DNA of 64,000 nt from Dongia rigui. GTDB lineage: Bacteria; Pseudomonadota; Alphaproteobacteria; Dongiales; Dongiaceae. Below are positions 38,000 through 52,300 of the stretch, piece by piece. The stretch covers positions 372,001 through 436,000 of the forward strand of contig NZ_JAXCLX010000001.1 in NCBI RefSeq assembly GCF_034044635.1, in the 5' to 3' direction. Below the pieces are notes generated by a model. The model was not told the origin of the DNA, searched no databases, and worked only from the letters and a program-made list of their open reading frames with translations. Every line of letters starts with the position of its first letter. Position 1 is the first letter of the stretch. The translations under genes and the position numbers were made by a program.

Positions 38000-40900
38000 T
38001 CAGTAAAACAGTGGAGTACCGCATCCCGGCCAGCAGTCGGGCTACGAAATCATTCAGCACCCGAGCCGCGCTTCATCGCGACAATGCCTGTGCGCGACAC
38101 ATCGGAGAGTCCCAGCGGCTGCATCAAGCCGATGAAGGCGTTGAGCTTTTCGGTAGAGCCCGTCATCTCGAAGACGAAGCTTTCGATCGTCGCATCAACC
38201 ACGCGGGCGCGGAAGATGTCGGCGATGCGCAGGGCCTCGACACGCTTGTCGCCGGTGCTGGCAACCTTCACCAGCGCCATTTCCCGCTCCAATGACGGGC
38301 CTTCGACGGTGAGATCGGTGACGCTATGGACCGGCACCAGGCGCTGCAGTTGGTTCTTGATCTGCTCGATGATCATCGGTGTGCCGGTGGTGACGACCGT
38401 GATGCGCGACAGGTGCTGCGCTGCGTCGACTTCGGCGACCGTGAGGCTCTCGATGTTATAGCCGCGGCCCGAGAACAAGCCGATGACGCGGGCGAGAACA
38501 CCGGATTCGTTGTCCACCAGCACCGACATCGTATGACGTTCGATGGTTGTATCTTTCACGCTTGTCGACTCCCCACCAGTCTGGCCCGTGCCGCCGATCG
38601 CGGCCGGCACGCCAGAAACAATACCCAGATTGCGACGTTTCAGATCGCTCATGATCAGACCAGAACCATGCCCTCTTCCGATACCGGCTTGGCAGCCTGG
38701 TCTTCCGGCCCCAGCAGCATTTCGTTATGCGGCGCACCGGACGGAATCATCGGGAAGCAATTTTCCTTCTCATCGACGGCAACGTCGACAATGACCGGGC
38801 CCTTGATGTCGATCATCTCCTTGATGACGTCATCGAGTTCGCCAACCTTGGTCGCGCGCAGGCCATTGGCCCCGAACGCCTCGGCAAGTTTCACAAAATC
38901 GGGCAATGCATCCGAATAGGATTCCGAATAGCGCCCGCCATGCAGCAATTCCTGCCACTGGCGCACCATGCCCATCCATTTGTTGTTCATGATGAAGATC
39001 TTCACCGGCAGGCGATACTGCACCAGGGTCGCCATTTCCTGGATGTTCATCATGATCGAGGCTTCGCCGGCGACGTCGATCACCAGCGATTCCGGATGCG
39101 CCACCTGCACGCCATAGGCTGCTGGCAGGCCGTAGCCCATGGTGCCGAGGCCGCCCGAGGTCATCCAGCGATTGGGCTTGTCGAATTTCAGGAACTGCGC
39201 CGCCCACATCTGGTGCTGGCCGACTTCCGTCGTGATGTAGAAATCCTTGTCTTTCACTGCGGCATAGAGACGCTCCAGCGCGAATTGCGGCTTGATGATC
39301 GTGTCGGACGCCTTGTACTTCAAGCAGTCGCGCGCGCGCCACTTGTTGATCTGGTCCCACCAGGCAGCCAACGCCTTCTGGTCGGGCTTCATCTGGCGTG
39401 CCTTCCAGATGCGCATCATCTCCTCGACCACATGGCCGACATCGCCGATCACGGGGATGTCGACGCGCACACTCTTGTTGATCGAGCTGGGGTCGATATC
39501 GACATGGATCTTCTTCGATCCCGGCGAGAAGGCGTTGAGGCGGCCGGTAACGCGGTCGTCAAAACGCGCGCCGATATTGATCATCACGTCGCAATCATGC
39601 ATCGCGTGATTGGCTTCGAACATGCCGTGCATGCCGACCATGCCGAGCGACAACGGGTCCGACGCCGGAAAGGCGCCGAGCCCCATCAGGGTCTGTGTGC
39701 AGGGGAAGCCGGTGAGGCGGATGAAGTCGGTCAGCATCTTGCAGGCAAGCGGGCCCGAATTCACCGTACCACCGCCGACATAGAAGATCGGACGCTTGGC
39801 GCCGGCCATCAGCTCGACGGCTTTTTCCACCTGCGCGCGATCCGGCTTCTGCACCGGGTTATAGGTGCGGTGCCGCTGGCCGGCGTGATTGACGTATTCA
39901 TACTTTGCCTGCTGCACATCCTTCGGGAGATCGAGCAGCACTGGACCTGGGCGTCCGGAACGGGCCACATAAAATGCCTCGTGCACCTTGCGCGACAGAT
40001 CCTCGACCGACTTCACCAGGTAATTGTGCTTGGTGCAGGGCCGGGTGATGCCGGTGGTGTCTGCTTCCTGGAAGGCGTCATTGCCGATGAGATGCGTCGG
40101 CACCTGGCCGGTGAGGCACACGATCGGAATGGAATCCATGAGGGCGTCGGTCAGGCCCGTCACCGCATTGGTGGCGCCAGGGCCGGAGGTCACCAGGACC
40201 ACGCCGACTTTGCCGGTCGAGCGCGCATAGCCCTCGGCCGCGTGGACGGCTGCCTGTTCGTGACGAACAAGAATGTGTCGTACCTTGTTCTGCTTGAAGA
40301 GCGCGTCATAGAGCGGAAGGACGGCACCGCCAGGATAGCCGAAAATGACCTCAACGCCCTGATCTATCAGGGCTTTGACGATGATTTCTGCGCCAGTGAT
40401 GGGTTCCGTAGCCATGTCCGATCCTCTTTTCCTGCACCCTTTCAGGCACAAAGAAATCCAATCGCAGGGCGATTTTCGCGCTGCGGTGGCCGGACCATAA
40501 TTTGTGACCTTCAAGGGGTCAACAGGAAATCGCGAATTTTCTGGCGCGTTTGTGCCGTAGAACTTTGCGAAAATTTCATGGCTGACAGGTCTGGCGATAT
40601 AAAATTCGCCGAAGGCACTTGGTGCCGGAACCAGGTCAGTTGCCGCTTGGCATAGCGCCGGGTCGCCTGCTGCGCCGCGGGAAGGGCTTCGGCCAGGGTC
40701 ATGCGCCCATCCGCCACGGCCGCCAGTTCCGGATAGCCCAGGGCCTTGCGCCCGCCGCCTTCGCTGGTGTGCGGCTGGGTTTCCGCCCGCGCGACCTCGT
40801 CCAACGCCCCCCGGCCCACCATGGCCGCAAAGCGCGCATCGACCGCGGTGTAGAGGTCGGCCCGTTCGGGCGCGATCACCAGGGGCAGAAAGCGGTGCGG

Positions 40901-43900
40901 CGTGAGCGGCACCGGCGATTGCGCCTGCCACCAGGAAAGCGGCTGCCCCGTCTCCTCCAGCACTTCCCAGGCGCGCGCGATACGCTGTCGGTCGCTGGGT
41001 ATCAGCCGTGCCGCCGTCACCGGATCACGTTCGGCCAGGCGCCGGTGCATTTCCTGGGGGCCGAGTTCAAGCACCGTCTGCCGCGCCGTCTCGCGGATCG
41101 CGGCGGAAATGCCCGGCATGGGGCTGAAACCGGTCATCAGCGCCCGGATATAGAGGCCCGTGCCGCCGACCACCATCGGCACGCGCCCCGCGGCTAAGGT
41201 GTCGTCAATTTCCTTTGCCGCCATCTGCGCCCAGCGCTGCGCATCACAGGCATCGTCGATATCCAGGAAACCATAGAGCCGATGCGGCACGCGCGCCTGG
41301 TCGATGGCGTCCGGCTGTGCCGTCAGAATGGGCAGGTCGCGGTAGACCTGCATGGAATCAGCATTGATGATCGTACCGTCGAGGGCTTCGGCGAGATCCA
41401 ATGCCAGCGCCGATTTGCCACTGGCCGTCGGCCCAGCCAGAATCACGACGCGTCCTGCCTTGTCCTTATCCGCCATTTCCTCTATACGCCCGAAAATTAT
41501 GGATCTTGTTCTTACCCTCGTTTCCGCCCCCGACAAAGCCCGGCTGGATGCCGCCCTCGTGGCGGCGGTCAGCGCTGCGCTGACGCGTGCCGGCGCCAAA
41601 ATTGGCAGTGCCGACTGGCTCGACCCCGGTTTTGCCTGCGATCTTCCCTTTACTGGCCTCGGCGCAAGGCCGGCGCAGAATGTTGCCCAAGCCATGCTGG
41701 GCGGCGATGCCGTCGATTGCTATGCCCAGGGAGCGGCGGGGCGTAAGAAGCGCCTCATCCTGTGCGACATGGATTCGACCATCGTCACGGCTGAGACACT
41801 TGACGACCTCTCCGTCTTTGCCGACGACAAGGCCGAGATCGATGCGCTGACGCAGAAGTCGATCAAGGGCGAGATCAATTTCACGCAGAGCCTGATCGCG
41901 CGGGTGGCACTGCTCAAGGGCCTCACCGAGGCCGAATTCGCCGTCGCCTATCAGAAGGTGGAACTGTCGCCGGGCGCCGAGACGATGATCCGGACTCTCC
42001 GCCGCGACGGCTGCTACACCGCCCTCGTCTCCGGCGGCTTCCGTTATTTCACCAGCCGGGTCGCCGCGCGCGTCGGCTTCCATATCGACATCGCCAACGA
42101 TTTCGAGATGGCCGCCGGCAAGACGACCGGGCAATTGGTGCCGCCGATCGTCGCCCCCGATGGCGAGTTCGGCAAGCTCGGCCGGCTGCATTACCTCGCC
42201 CGCGAACAGGGCCTTGATCTTGCGGCGACCGCCACGATCGGTGACGGCTCCAATGACATTCCAATGCTCACCGCCGCCGGCATGGGCTGCGGTTATCGTG
42301 GCAAGCCCAAGGTGAAGGCAGCGACCGGCTGCCAGCTCAACTACGCAGATCTCACCGGCCTGCTCTTCTACATGGGCTATCGCCGCAGCGAATTTTCATA
42401 ACGTCGTCATGGTCGGCGAAGGCCGACCATCCACGAGTTACTTTAATCAGTCGCGAACAAACTCGTGGATGGTACGCCTTCGCGTACCATGACGATTGAG
42501 TGGCTGTCGGGCGCAGGCCCCTACTTCTTGCTGATCTTCACGGCGACCCATTGGAAGTCGCCGCCGCGATTGATTAGCAAAGTCACCAGCCGATAGCCGT
42601 TCTCCTGGGCCGATTTTACGCGGTCGCGCACATCGCCTGGCGACGATACGGCCTTCTGGTCGACCTCGGCGATGATGTCGCCGGCGCGCAGGTCCTTTTC
42701 CGCCGCCGGGCCGTTTTCCTCCACCGTGAGGACGACGACACCTTCGGCATCCTGGGGCAGATCGAACTTGGTGCGAGCGGCATCATCCAAGGCGCCCACT
42801 TCGACACCCAGCTGCTCGATCTTGGCACCGGTCGCCGTGGGTTGCGGCGTCTCGCCTTCCGGCTGGGTGGTCTGCAGCGCGGCCTCGGCCTTCTCGTCGA
42901 GCTCGCCCAGTTCCACCGTCACGGTGGTCTTGGCGCCCTTGCGCCAGATGCTGACCGGCACCGACTTGCCGAATTGCGAATCCGCCACCAGACGCGGCAA
43001 CGCCTTCATATCCGCCACTTCGCGGCCGTCGAACTCCAGGATCACGTCGCCCTGGCGGATGCCGGCCTTGTCGGCCGGGCCACCGGTCGAGACGCTGGAG
43101 ACCAGCGCGCCCTTGGCCTGCGGCAGGCGCAGGCCTTCGGCCAGTTCCGGGCTCACCGTCTGGATGCGCACGCCAAGCCAGCCGCGCCGCGGGTGGCCAA
43201 ATTCCTTGATCTGGGCGATGACGCCCTTGGCAAGGTTGGAGGGGATCGAGAAGCCGATGCCGACCGAGCCGCCCGAGGGCGAATAGATCGCCGAATTGAT
43301 GCCGACCACGTCACCATCCATGTTGAACATGGGACCGCCGGAATTGCCGCGGTTGATCGAGGCATCGGTCTGGATGAAATCGTCATAGGGGCCGGCATTG
43401 ATGTCGCGCTGGCGCGCCGAAACGATGCCCGCGGTTACGGTGCCGCCCAAACCGAACGGGTTGCCGATCGCCAAGACCCAATCGCCGATGCGCAACACAT
43501 CGGAATCGCCCCATTTCACCGCCGGCAGCGGCTTCTTCGCCTCGACCTTGAGCAGCGCCAGATCGGTCTTCTCGTCGCGACCGACCAGCTTGGCCTTCAG
43601 TTCCTCATTGTCATGGGTGATGACCGTGATCTCTTCGGCGCCGTCGATGACATGATTGTTGGTAACAATGTAGCCGGCCGGGTCGATGATGAAGCCGGAG
43701 CCCAGCGAGGTGGCCTTGCGCGGCTTCGGCTTATCGCCGTTCTGCCGGTCGAGGAACTCGCGGAACATGTCGTCAAGATCTTGGATCTGGCTGTCCGGCG
43801 AGACCATCTGCGTGGTCGAGACGTTGACGACCGCAGGGAGCGCCTTTTCTGCGAGGTCGGCAAAACTTTCCGGTGCCGAGCGCGCCGAGGCCAGCTTGAG

Positions 43901-46900
43901 GCCGGCGATCAATGCCACAGCCAGTGCCAGCAACGCCCAGGCTGCCAGCCGGGCGTAACCCGCCGCCATCTTCGACTGCGCCAGTGCGACGGCCCGCGCA
44001 CGCGACCGGTTACGGTTGTTATGCATCGCTTCACTACCCTCGTCTGTGCACCTGCCGCGCTTTATACGTCCGGCGGCGGCTCTTCGATTACCCACTATAA
44101 CGCAAAAACCGACCGGGCAAGCCACCCGATCGGTCTTTGCCGACACATCATCGCGAACGACGCGACATCAGCCTTTCCCCGCCGCTTACTGCGTTTTGGC
44201 TGGCTTTCCCAATTCGCTGCCAAAAAAGCGGAAGAAATCGCCGTTCGGCGGCCCGACATAGGTCGTGGTGTCACCTTTCAGGCCATCCTGCATCGCCTGC
44301 AACGACCGGTAAAAGTCGAAGAATGCCGGATCACGACCAAAGGCCTCGTTGTAGATCTTGATGGCCTCACCATCGGCTTGACCGCGTAGGATTTCCGACT
44401 GCTTGCGCGCTTCGGCGATCTTGACCACGCGCTCCTTGTCCGCTTCCGCCGTCTTCTGGCGCGCTTCTCTGGCGCCTTCCGCACGTATACGGGCGGCTTC
44501 CTGCGCGCGCTGCTTGCGCATGCTGTTGAAGACCGCATCGCTGTTCTGCGCCGGCAAATCGACGCGTTTGAAGCGCACGTCGACGATCTTGATACCGTAA
44601 GGCTCAGCCGCCTGTCGCGTCAGTTCGGTGTGGATCTGACGCATGATGTCGGCGCGCTTGGGCGTCAAGGTATCCGCCAAAGCGACGTTGCCGATCACGC
44701 TGCGCAGGGTTGATCCCAGCACCGAGCGAATTTGGCTTTCCGCATTCGAATAGGTACGGCCCACCTGATAGAACTTCAGGCTGTTGGTGATCTGGTAACG
44801 TACGAAGGCGGAAATGACGACGCGCTTCTGATCTCGGGTCAGCAGTTCCTGTGCCGGCGCGTCAAAATTGAGGACGCGGCGATCAAGCAGAATAACCTGG
44901 TCCGCAATCGGCATTTTCAACTTCAAGCCCGGCTCATCGATGACGACCTGCGGATTGCCGAAACGCAGCACAATCGCGCTTTCCGCCTGCTGCACGACAT
45001 AGGTCGAACTATAGGCAAGGATCGCGAAGAGAACCGCGATGATCGCCAGAACGATGACTTTGCTCTGGTTCATTGCGTGGCTCCTGTATTACCGGTGCTG
45101 GGAGCCGTGGTACCGGCGCCTTGACGCTGCTTCAGCAACTGATCAAGCGGCAGGTAGGGAACAGTCCCGCCTGCCCCGGATTCGTCAATGATGACCTTGT
45201 TCATGCCTGCGAGGATGCCCGACATGGTTTCGAGATAGAGGCGCCGTTCGGTAATGTCGGGCGACTGCTTATACTGGTTGTAGATCGAGATGAAGCGCTG
45301 AGCATCACCCTGGGCGATGGCGACCTTCTCAGCCTTGTAGGCTTCGGCCTGCTTGACGATCTGTGTCGACTGGCCGATCGCCTCTTCCGTTACCTGGTTG
45401 AAATAGGCCTGAGCGTCGTTGATGGCCGCTTCCTTGTCGGCGCGCGCTTTTTGCACGTCACGGAAAGAATCGATCACTTCGCTGGGAGCGTCCACCTTCT
45501 GCAGCGACAGCTGCTCAATCGTGATGGCGCCACCGGCGCCGCCGCCCATGCGATAGCTGTCGAGCATTTGCTGCGCCAGATCGCGCGCCTTCACTTCGAT
45601 CGAACCACGGCCTTCGGTGATTGCATATTCGAAGGTCGACTGACCGATGATCTCGCGCAGTGCCGCCTCTACCGTGTTCTTTACGCTGGCTTCGGGATCG
45701 CCAATGCCAAAAAGATACTGCTCGACGTTGTTAATGCGCCACAGAACCACAGCGCGGACGTCGATGATGTTCTCGTTGCCGGTCAGCATCAGGCTTTCTT
45801 CCGGCACATCGCGGTCGGAGCCACTCGCCGTTTCGGCGCGGAAGCCTACTTCAACGCGGTTACGGGTTGCGACATCGGGGGTGTAATGATCGCCGATCGG
45901 TACCGGCCAGTTCCAGCGCAGGCCCGGTGGGGTCTGGCTGACGAAACGACCGAACAAAATGTTCACGCCAACCTGGCCAGGATTAACGACGTAGAAACCG
46001 GTGATGAGCCACAGCACAACCGCTGCAGCAACGATCAGGGTAATGGCGCGGCCGGAGCCGAAACCGCCCGGCAGGATCGACTTCATGCGGTCCTGCCCGC
46101 GTTTGATCATTTCTTCGAAATCGGGGGGTTGATTACCGCCGCCACCGCCGCCGCGACCCCAGGGGCTTTGTCCGCCGCCCCAGGGACCACCCTGATTGTT
46201 CCACGCCATAAGGATCCTCAAGATTGGTCGAGATTGAGACCGCTGCCGGCCAGCGCCCTTTTATTGAACGCGCCAAAGCCTTATATGACAGCCGCCGCAC
46301 CATCGCAATCAAAGGGGGATCGCACCAGATTCGGCCCCCGCAACGCTTCGATGGCGCGGGGCATCATATCGGGGTCCGGAGAGGGAATTTCAAGGATGGC
46401 CAAGACCACGGAAGCGGAAATTCGCTCGGTTTTGTCGACAATTACCGCTCCCGGCGGTGGCAATCTGGTGGAACGCGGCATGATCCAAGGCCTGGTGCTG
46501 CGCGATGGCCACGCCGGTTTCAGCATCGAGGTCGACCCAGCGCTGGGGAGCCAGATGGAACCCTTGCGCAAATCGGCTGAAGCGGCGGTCATGGCGCTGC
46601 CCGGGATCCTGTCGGTGACGGCCGTCCTGACCGCGCACAAGGGCGCCGCGCCGCAGGCACCACGGCCGGCAGCAGCCCCCGGCCAGCCAGCACAGCGCCC
46701 GGTCGGCAACAAGGCGCTCGTCCCCGGCGTCAAGCACATCATCGCCGTAGCATCCGGCAAGGGCGGCGTCGGCAAATCGACCACAGCCACCAATCTCGCC
46801 CTCGCTTTCACCACGCTCGGCCTCAAGGTTGGCCTGCTCGATGCGGATATCTATGGTCCGTCGCAGCCCCGCCTCATGGGCCTCTCCGGCCGCCCGGAAA

Positions 46901-49340
46901 GCCGCGACGGCAAGACGCTGGAGCCCAAGCAGAGCTTCGGCGTCAAGGTCATGTCGATGGGCTTCCTCATCGAGGAAGACACGCCGATGATCTGGCGCGG
47001 GCCGATGGTCATGAGCGCCATCACTCAGTTGTTGCGCGAAGTGAGTTGGGGCGAGCTTGATATCCTCGTCTGCGATCTGCCGCCGGGCACCGGTGATGCG
47101 CAGCTCACCATGTCGCAATCCGTGCCGCTTTCGGGCGCCGTCATCGTTTCGACGCCGCAGGATATCGCCCTCCTCGACGCGAAGAAGGGCCTCAACATGT
47201 TCCGCAAAGTGGACGTGCCGGTCCTCGGCCTCATCGAAAACATGAGCTATTTCAGCTGCCCCAATTGCGGGCACCGAACTGACATTTTCGCCCATGGCGG
47301 CGCGCAGCGCGAGGCGGCGAAGTTCGGCGTCGATTTCCTCGGCGAGATCCCGCTCGACATCGTCATCCGCGAAACCTCGGACGCCGGCACGCCGATCGTC
47401 GCCAGCGATCCGACCTCGGCCCATTCCCTGGCCTATGGCGAGATCGCTGCCAAGATCTGGCGGAAGCTCGATACAACGCCACAGCGCGCCGTACCGCGTA
47501 TCGTGTTGCAGTAAGAAACAGGACATTCCATGAAAGCCCGTGTGACGTGGATCGAAAACAGCACCTTCCTCGGTGAGAGCAACAGCGGCCATGCCGTGGT
47601 GATGGCGGCCTCGACAACGCCAGGGGGCGCCACCACCGCCCCGTCGCCGATGGAATACCTGCTGCTGGGAACCGGCGGCTGTACGTCGGTCGATGTCGTG
47701 ATGATCCTGCAGAAAGGGCGCAACGACGTGCGCGGGTGCGAATGCCGCCTGGAGGCCGACCGCGCCACGACCGAGCCCAAGGTCTTTACCAAGATCAACA
47801 TGCACTTCGTCGTCACGGGGAAAAACCTCAAGCCGGACACGGTCCAGCGCGCCATCGATCTCTCGGCCGAAAAGTATTGCTCGGCCTCGATCATGCTGGG
47901 CAAGACCGCCGAAATCACACACAGTTTTGAGATTGTCGAAGCGGCCTGACCAAGACCTTAATCGCTCGCCTCATGGTTGACAGCCGCACCGCCCCCTGCG
48001 CCAATAAGCGTCAGGTGAGAGCTTGGGGTCGGTGGGGCGGTGGCGCAGCCAAATCTGAAAACGGTGGCGGTTTTCGCCGCTGCAATCTCGGTTGCGGCAC
48101 TGGTTTACGCGATAGGTGAATTTGCCTATCGACGGGACGCAGCCCTCGCTGCGGAATCCCGTCTGCAGACCCAGCTCACCAGCCTCTCCAATCGCTTTTT
48201 GACCGAAATTGCCGCCGGCACCGATCTCGGCATGGGGCTCGCCGCTGTCGTTGCCGCCGAGCCCAATATCAATGAGCGCAAATTTAGCGCCATTTGCCGC
48301 ACCATTCTGGCCGCCCAACCCAAGGTCAACAATATCGCCCTCATCGTCGGCGACATGGTCCGCTACAACTGCCCGGTCGGCGGCCCGCCACGCGAGATCG
48401 GCAGCGAACCGGGACAAGGCGCCACCGAACCCAGTTCCTTCGAAAAACTGAAACAGGCTTCCGACGCCGTCGTCTCTGGGCCGATCCGGCTCAATGCGAA
48501 TGACTGGCTGATCGTCGTGCGCATTCCCATCCGCATCAAGAGCGAGACCGGCCTCCTTAAATATTGGGGCGCGATCAGCGTGCCGATGCGTGTCAGCGGC
48601 ATCCTGCAGCAGGCAGGCCTTGCCGACCCGGGGATCGGCCTCGACCTTGCCATGCGCGGCAGCCGCGAACCGATGCGCACTCCCGAAATCCTGTTCGGTG
48701 ATCCCGGCATCTTCAAGGACGACATCATTCAGGTCCCGGTCGCCTTGCCGGAAGGAACCTGGTTCCTGGCGGCCCGCCTCAACACGGTCCCGACCGACCA
48801 GCAGACCCTGCAGCGCCTGTTCATCGGCATCGTTTCCATCGCGTGCGGCGCCGGCGCGTTCGTCGCCATTCCCTATGTCGCGCGCCGCCGCCGTCTCGAG
48901 GCCGAGGTCAACCGCAACCGAGATCTGCTGCGCGCCCTCATGCGCAATTCACCCATCGCCATGTATGTGAAAGATGTCGGCGGCCGCTATCTTGACCTCA
49001 ATGACGAGGCGTTCCGCGCCTACCGGCTGGGCGGGCAGGACTATATCGGCCGTACCGCCCGCGACCTGGTCTCGCCAGAACTGGCAAAGCAACTCGAACT
49101 GGAGGATGCCAGGGCTCTCGGTGGCGAGGTCATCCGCGCTGAGCGCAAGGCGGACCCGTCCAGCGAGTATCTGTGGGAACGCGAGATCAAATTCCCGGTT
49201 ATCGACCATGCCGGCAAAGTCATCGCCATTGCCGGCTATGTTCTCGATATCACGGGGCAGAAGCAGAGCGAGGCGCGCATGCTGGAAGCCTTGCGCCGCG
49301 CCGAGGCTGCCAATCGCGAGAAATCGAACTTCCTTGCCAC

Positions 49341-49373
<33 letters not shown>

Positions 49374-52300
49374 GATCATCGGCTTTTCCGATATTTTGCG
49401 GCGGCAGATGTTCGGGCCGCTGGGCAGCAGCACCTACCAATCATATGCCGCCGACATTCATAAAAGCGGCCAACTGCTCTATGACCTGCTGGGCGGCATC
49501 ATCGATCTCTCGGCCGTCGAGGCCGGCCACCTGACAGTGAAGGAAGAATCGCTGACCGCCGAGCAGGTGATCGACGATTGCCGCGCCGTCCTCGAGGCCC
49601 TGTCGCGCGAGCGCGACCACAGCCTCACGGTTCATGTCGATACCTCTGCCGCGATCCTCGGCGATCGGCGTCTGCTGCGCCAGGTCATCATCAACCTGAC
49701 CAGCAATGCCACCAAGTACACCCGAAAAGGCGGCCAGATCGACGTTACCGTGGCCGACCGCGGTGATAACGTCGTCTTCACGGTGCGCGACAACGGCATC
49801 GGCATGGAGCCCGCCGACATCGAGCGGGCCTTACAGCCCTTCACCCGGCTGGGCGACCCGATGCGCGCCGAGGTCGGCGGGTCCGGGATCGGCCTTGCCC
49901 TGGTCAAACGCCTGGTCGAGGCCATGCGCGGCAGTCTCGTCATCACCAGCGCCCCGGGAATCGGCACAACCGTCGAAGTCCAACTGCCCAAGGTACGTTA
50001 GCACCCGCAACCAAGGCGCCGATATTGACAGGCCCCGCACCGCGCGGCCCAATATCACCCATTCGATATCTCTTGCCTCTAGCGTGGATGAGGGATCGAC
50101 CGCGTGCCATCGTCACACCGGCTGAAGCATCTCGTGATCGGCATCATTGCCGTCATTATCGCGCTCGCCATATTCGCGGCCGGTGAATGGCTGAGTTATG
50201 AACGCGAGATGATGTTGGCGCGCGCGACGCTGCAGTCGGAACTGTCGGTTCTGGCGGGTCGCGCGCGGACCGAAATTGAAAAAAGTGTCGAGTTGGCGCG
50301 GGGCCTCGCCGCCGTCATCGCCGCCCGCCAAGGAATCAGCAGTGCGGAATTTGCCGATTCTTGCCGCAGCCTGCTCGCCGACGAGCCCAAGATCCGCAAC
50401 ATCGCCCTCATCGTCGGTTCGGTGATCGTCGAGAACTGTCCAATGCCGCAGAATGCCAAGACCATCGGCGTTGACCTGCGCGGCCATCCGGATCAGTGGC
50501 AGTCCTTCGAACGTATGAAGAAAAGCGGCCAGCCCGACATTGCGGGGCCGGCCAACCTGCTGCAGGGTGGCTGGTCCATTATCGTGCGCATTCCCATCTT
50601 CATGCGCCAGAGCGAAGATGTGCCAACCTTCTGGGGTGCCATCAGCATGCCGCTGCGCATGGACGGATTGCTGGCGCAAGCCGGCCTCACCGACGCCGCC
50701 CAGATCATCAACCTCGCCGTCCGCGGCAGTCACAGCGCCAGCCTGGCCCCGGACATCCTGCTCGGCGACCCCGCGGTCTTCACCGGTAATCCGGTCATCG
50801 TCGACATTCCCTTCCCCGATGGCGCCTGGCAGCTTGCCGCCCGCGTCCGGCCGCTGGCAGCGCTGTCGACAGATTCACCGCTGCATCTGGCGACCCTGGT
50901 CGCCGCGGTCATGTGCGGTGCTACGTTCTTCATCATAGCCGTCTATGCCGATCGCCGCCGCCGGCTCGAGGCGGAATCCAATCGCAATCGCGACTTGCTG
51001 CACGCCTTCATGGAGAACGCACCCGTCGCCATGTATGTGAAGGATATTGACGGCCACTACATCGACCTCAATGCCGAGGCAAGGCGAGCCTTCGGTGTCG
51101 GCGACCGCCCCTATATCGGCATGACGTCACAGGAGTTCTTCGTCGATCCGATTGCGCAGGAACTGATCGCCGCCGACGTCAAGGTGAAGCGCGGCGAAGT
51201 TGTTCGCACGGAACGAAACACCGGACTGCAACAAGCCTATCCCTGGGAGCGCGAAATCAAGTTTCCGGTCATCGACAATCAAGGCAAGGTCGTGGCGATC
51301 GGCGGCTATGTCTTCGATATCTCCGCGACCAAGGAAGCGGAAATCCGCTTGATGCGTGCCCTCCATGCTGCCGAACAGGCCAACCGCGCCAAGTCCGAAT
51401 TCCTCGCTACCATGAGCCACGAATTGCGGACGCCGTTAAACGCCATCATCGGCTTTTCGGATGTGATCCAGCGCGAGGTCTTCGGCCCGATCGGCAACGC
51501 CACCTATCGGGGATATATCGATGATATTCATGCCAGCGGACAGCAATTGCTTGACCTACTCGGCGGTATCATCGACCTGTCGGCGGTGGAATCGGGGCGG
51601 GTCGAGGTCAAGCACGAGGCGGTGAAGCCGATCGACATATTGCAGGATTGCCGGGCCATCAGCGAGGCAATGGCCGCTGAACGCCAGCATCAGCTGCGCT
51701 TCGTCGATCGGGCGGCGGCTGCCTGTTGGTCCGACCGGCGCCTGCTGCGCCAAGTGCTGCTCAATCTGGTCAGCAATGCCGCCAAATACACCCGCAAAGG
51801 CGGCGAGATCGAGATCGCGACTGAGGAAGTGGACGGCATGGTCGTGTTCTCGGTCACCGACACGGGCGTCGGCATGTCGGCCGAGGACATCGAGCGCGCC
51901 GTGGAGCCCTTCACCCGCCTTGGCGACACGATGCGCGCCGAGGTGGGCGGTTCCGGTATCGGCCTTGCGCTGGTGAAGCGCCTGGTCGAAGTGATGCGGG
52001 GCCGCCTTCATATCGAAAGCGAACCCGGCAAGGGCACGCGCGTCGAAGTCGCCATGCCGCTTGCCGAGTAGCGGTCAGGGCTTCTTGAAAAAATCGTCCG
52101 GCAACTCGCTGAGGTCCGGCGGCGTCACCAGCACCGGCTTGAATTGCAATGACCGCTTTTGGGCCGCTTCAATCTGCGCCGGCGTCATAGCGCCCGCCAC
52201 CTTCTCGCGCCGATCGATCATATCCTTGCGGTCTTTGCCCTGCGGCAAATAGCTGGCGGCGATGTTGTACCACATATAGGCCTTGCCCAGATCTGGCATC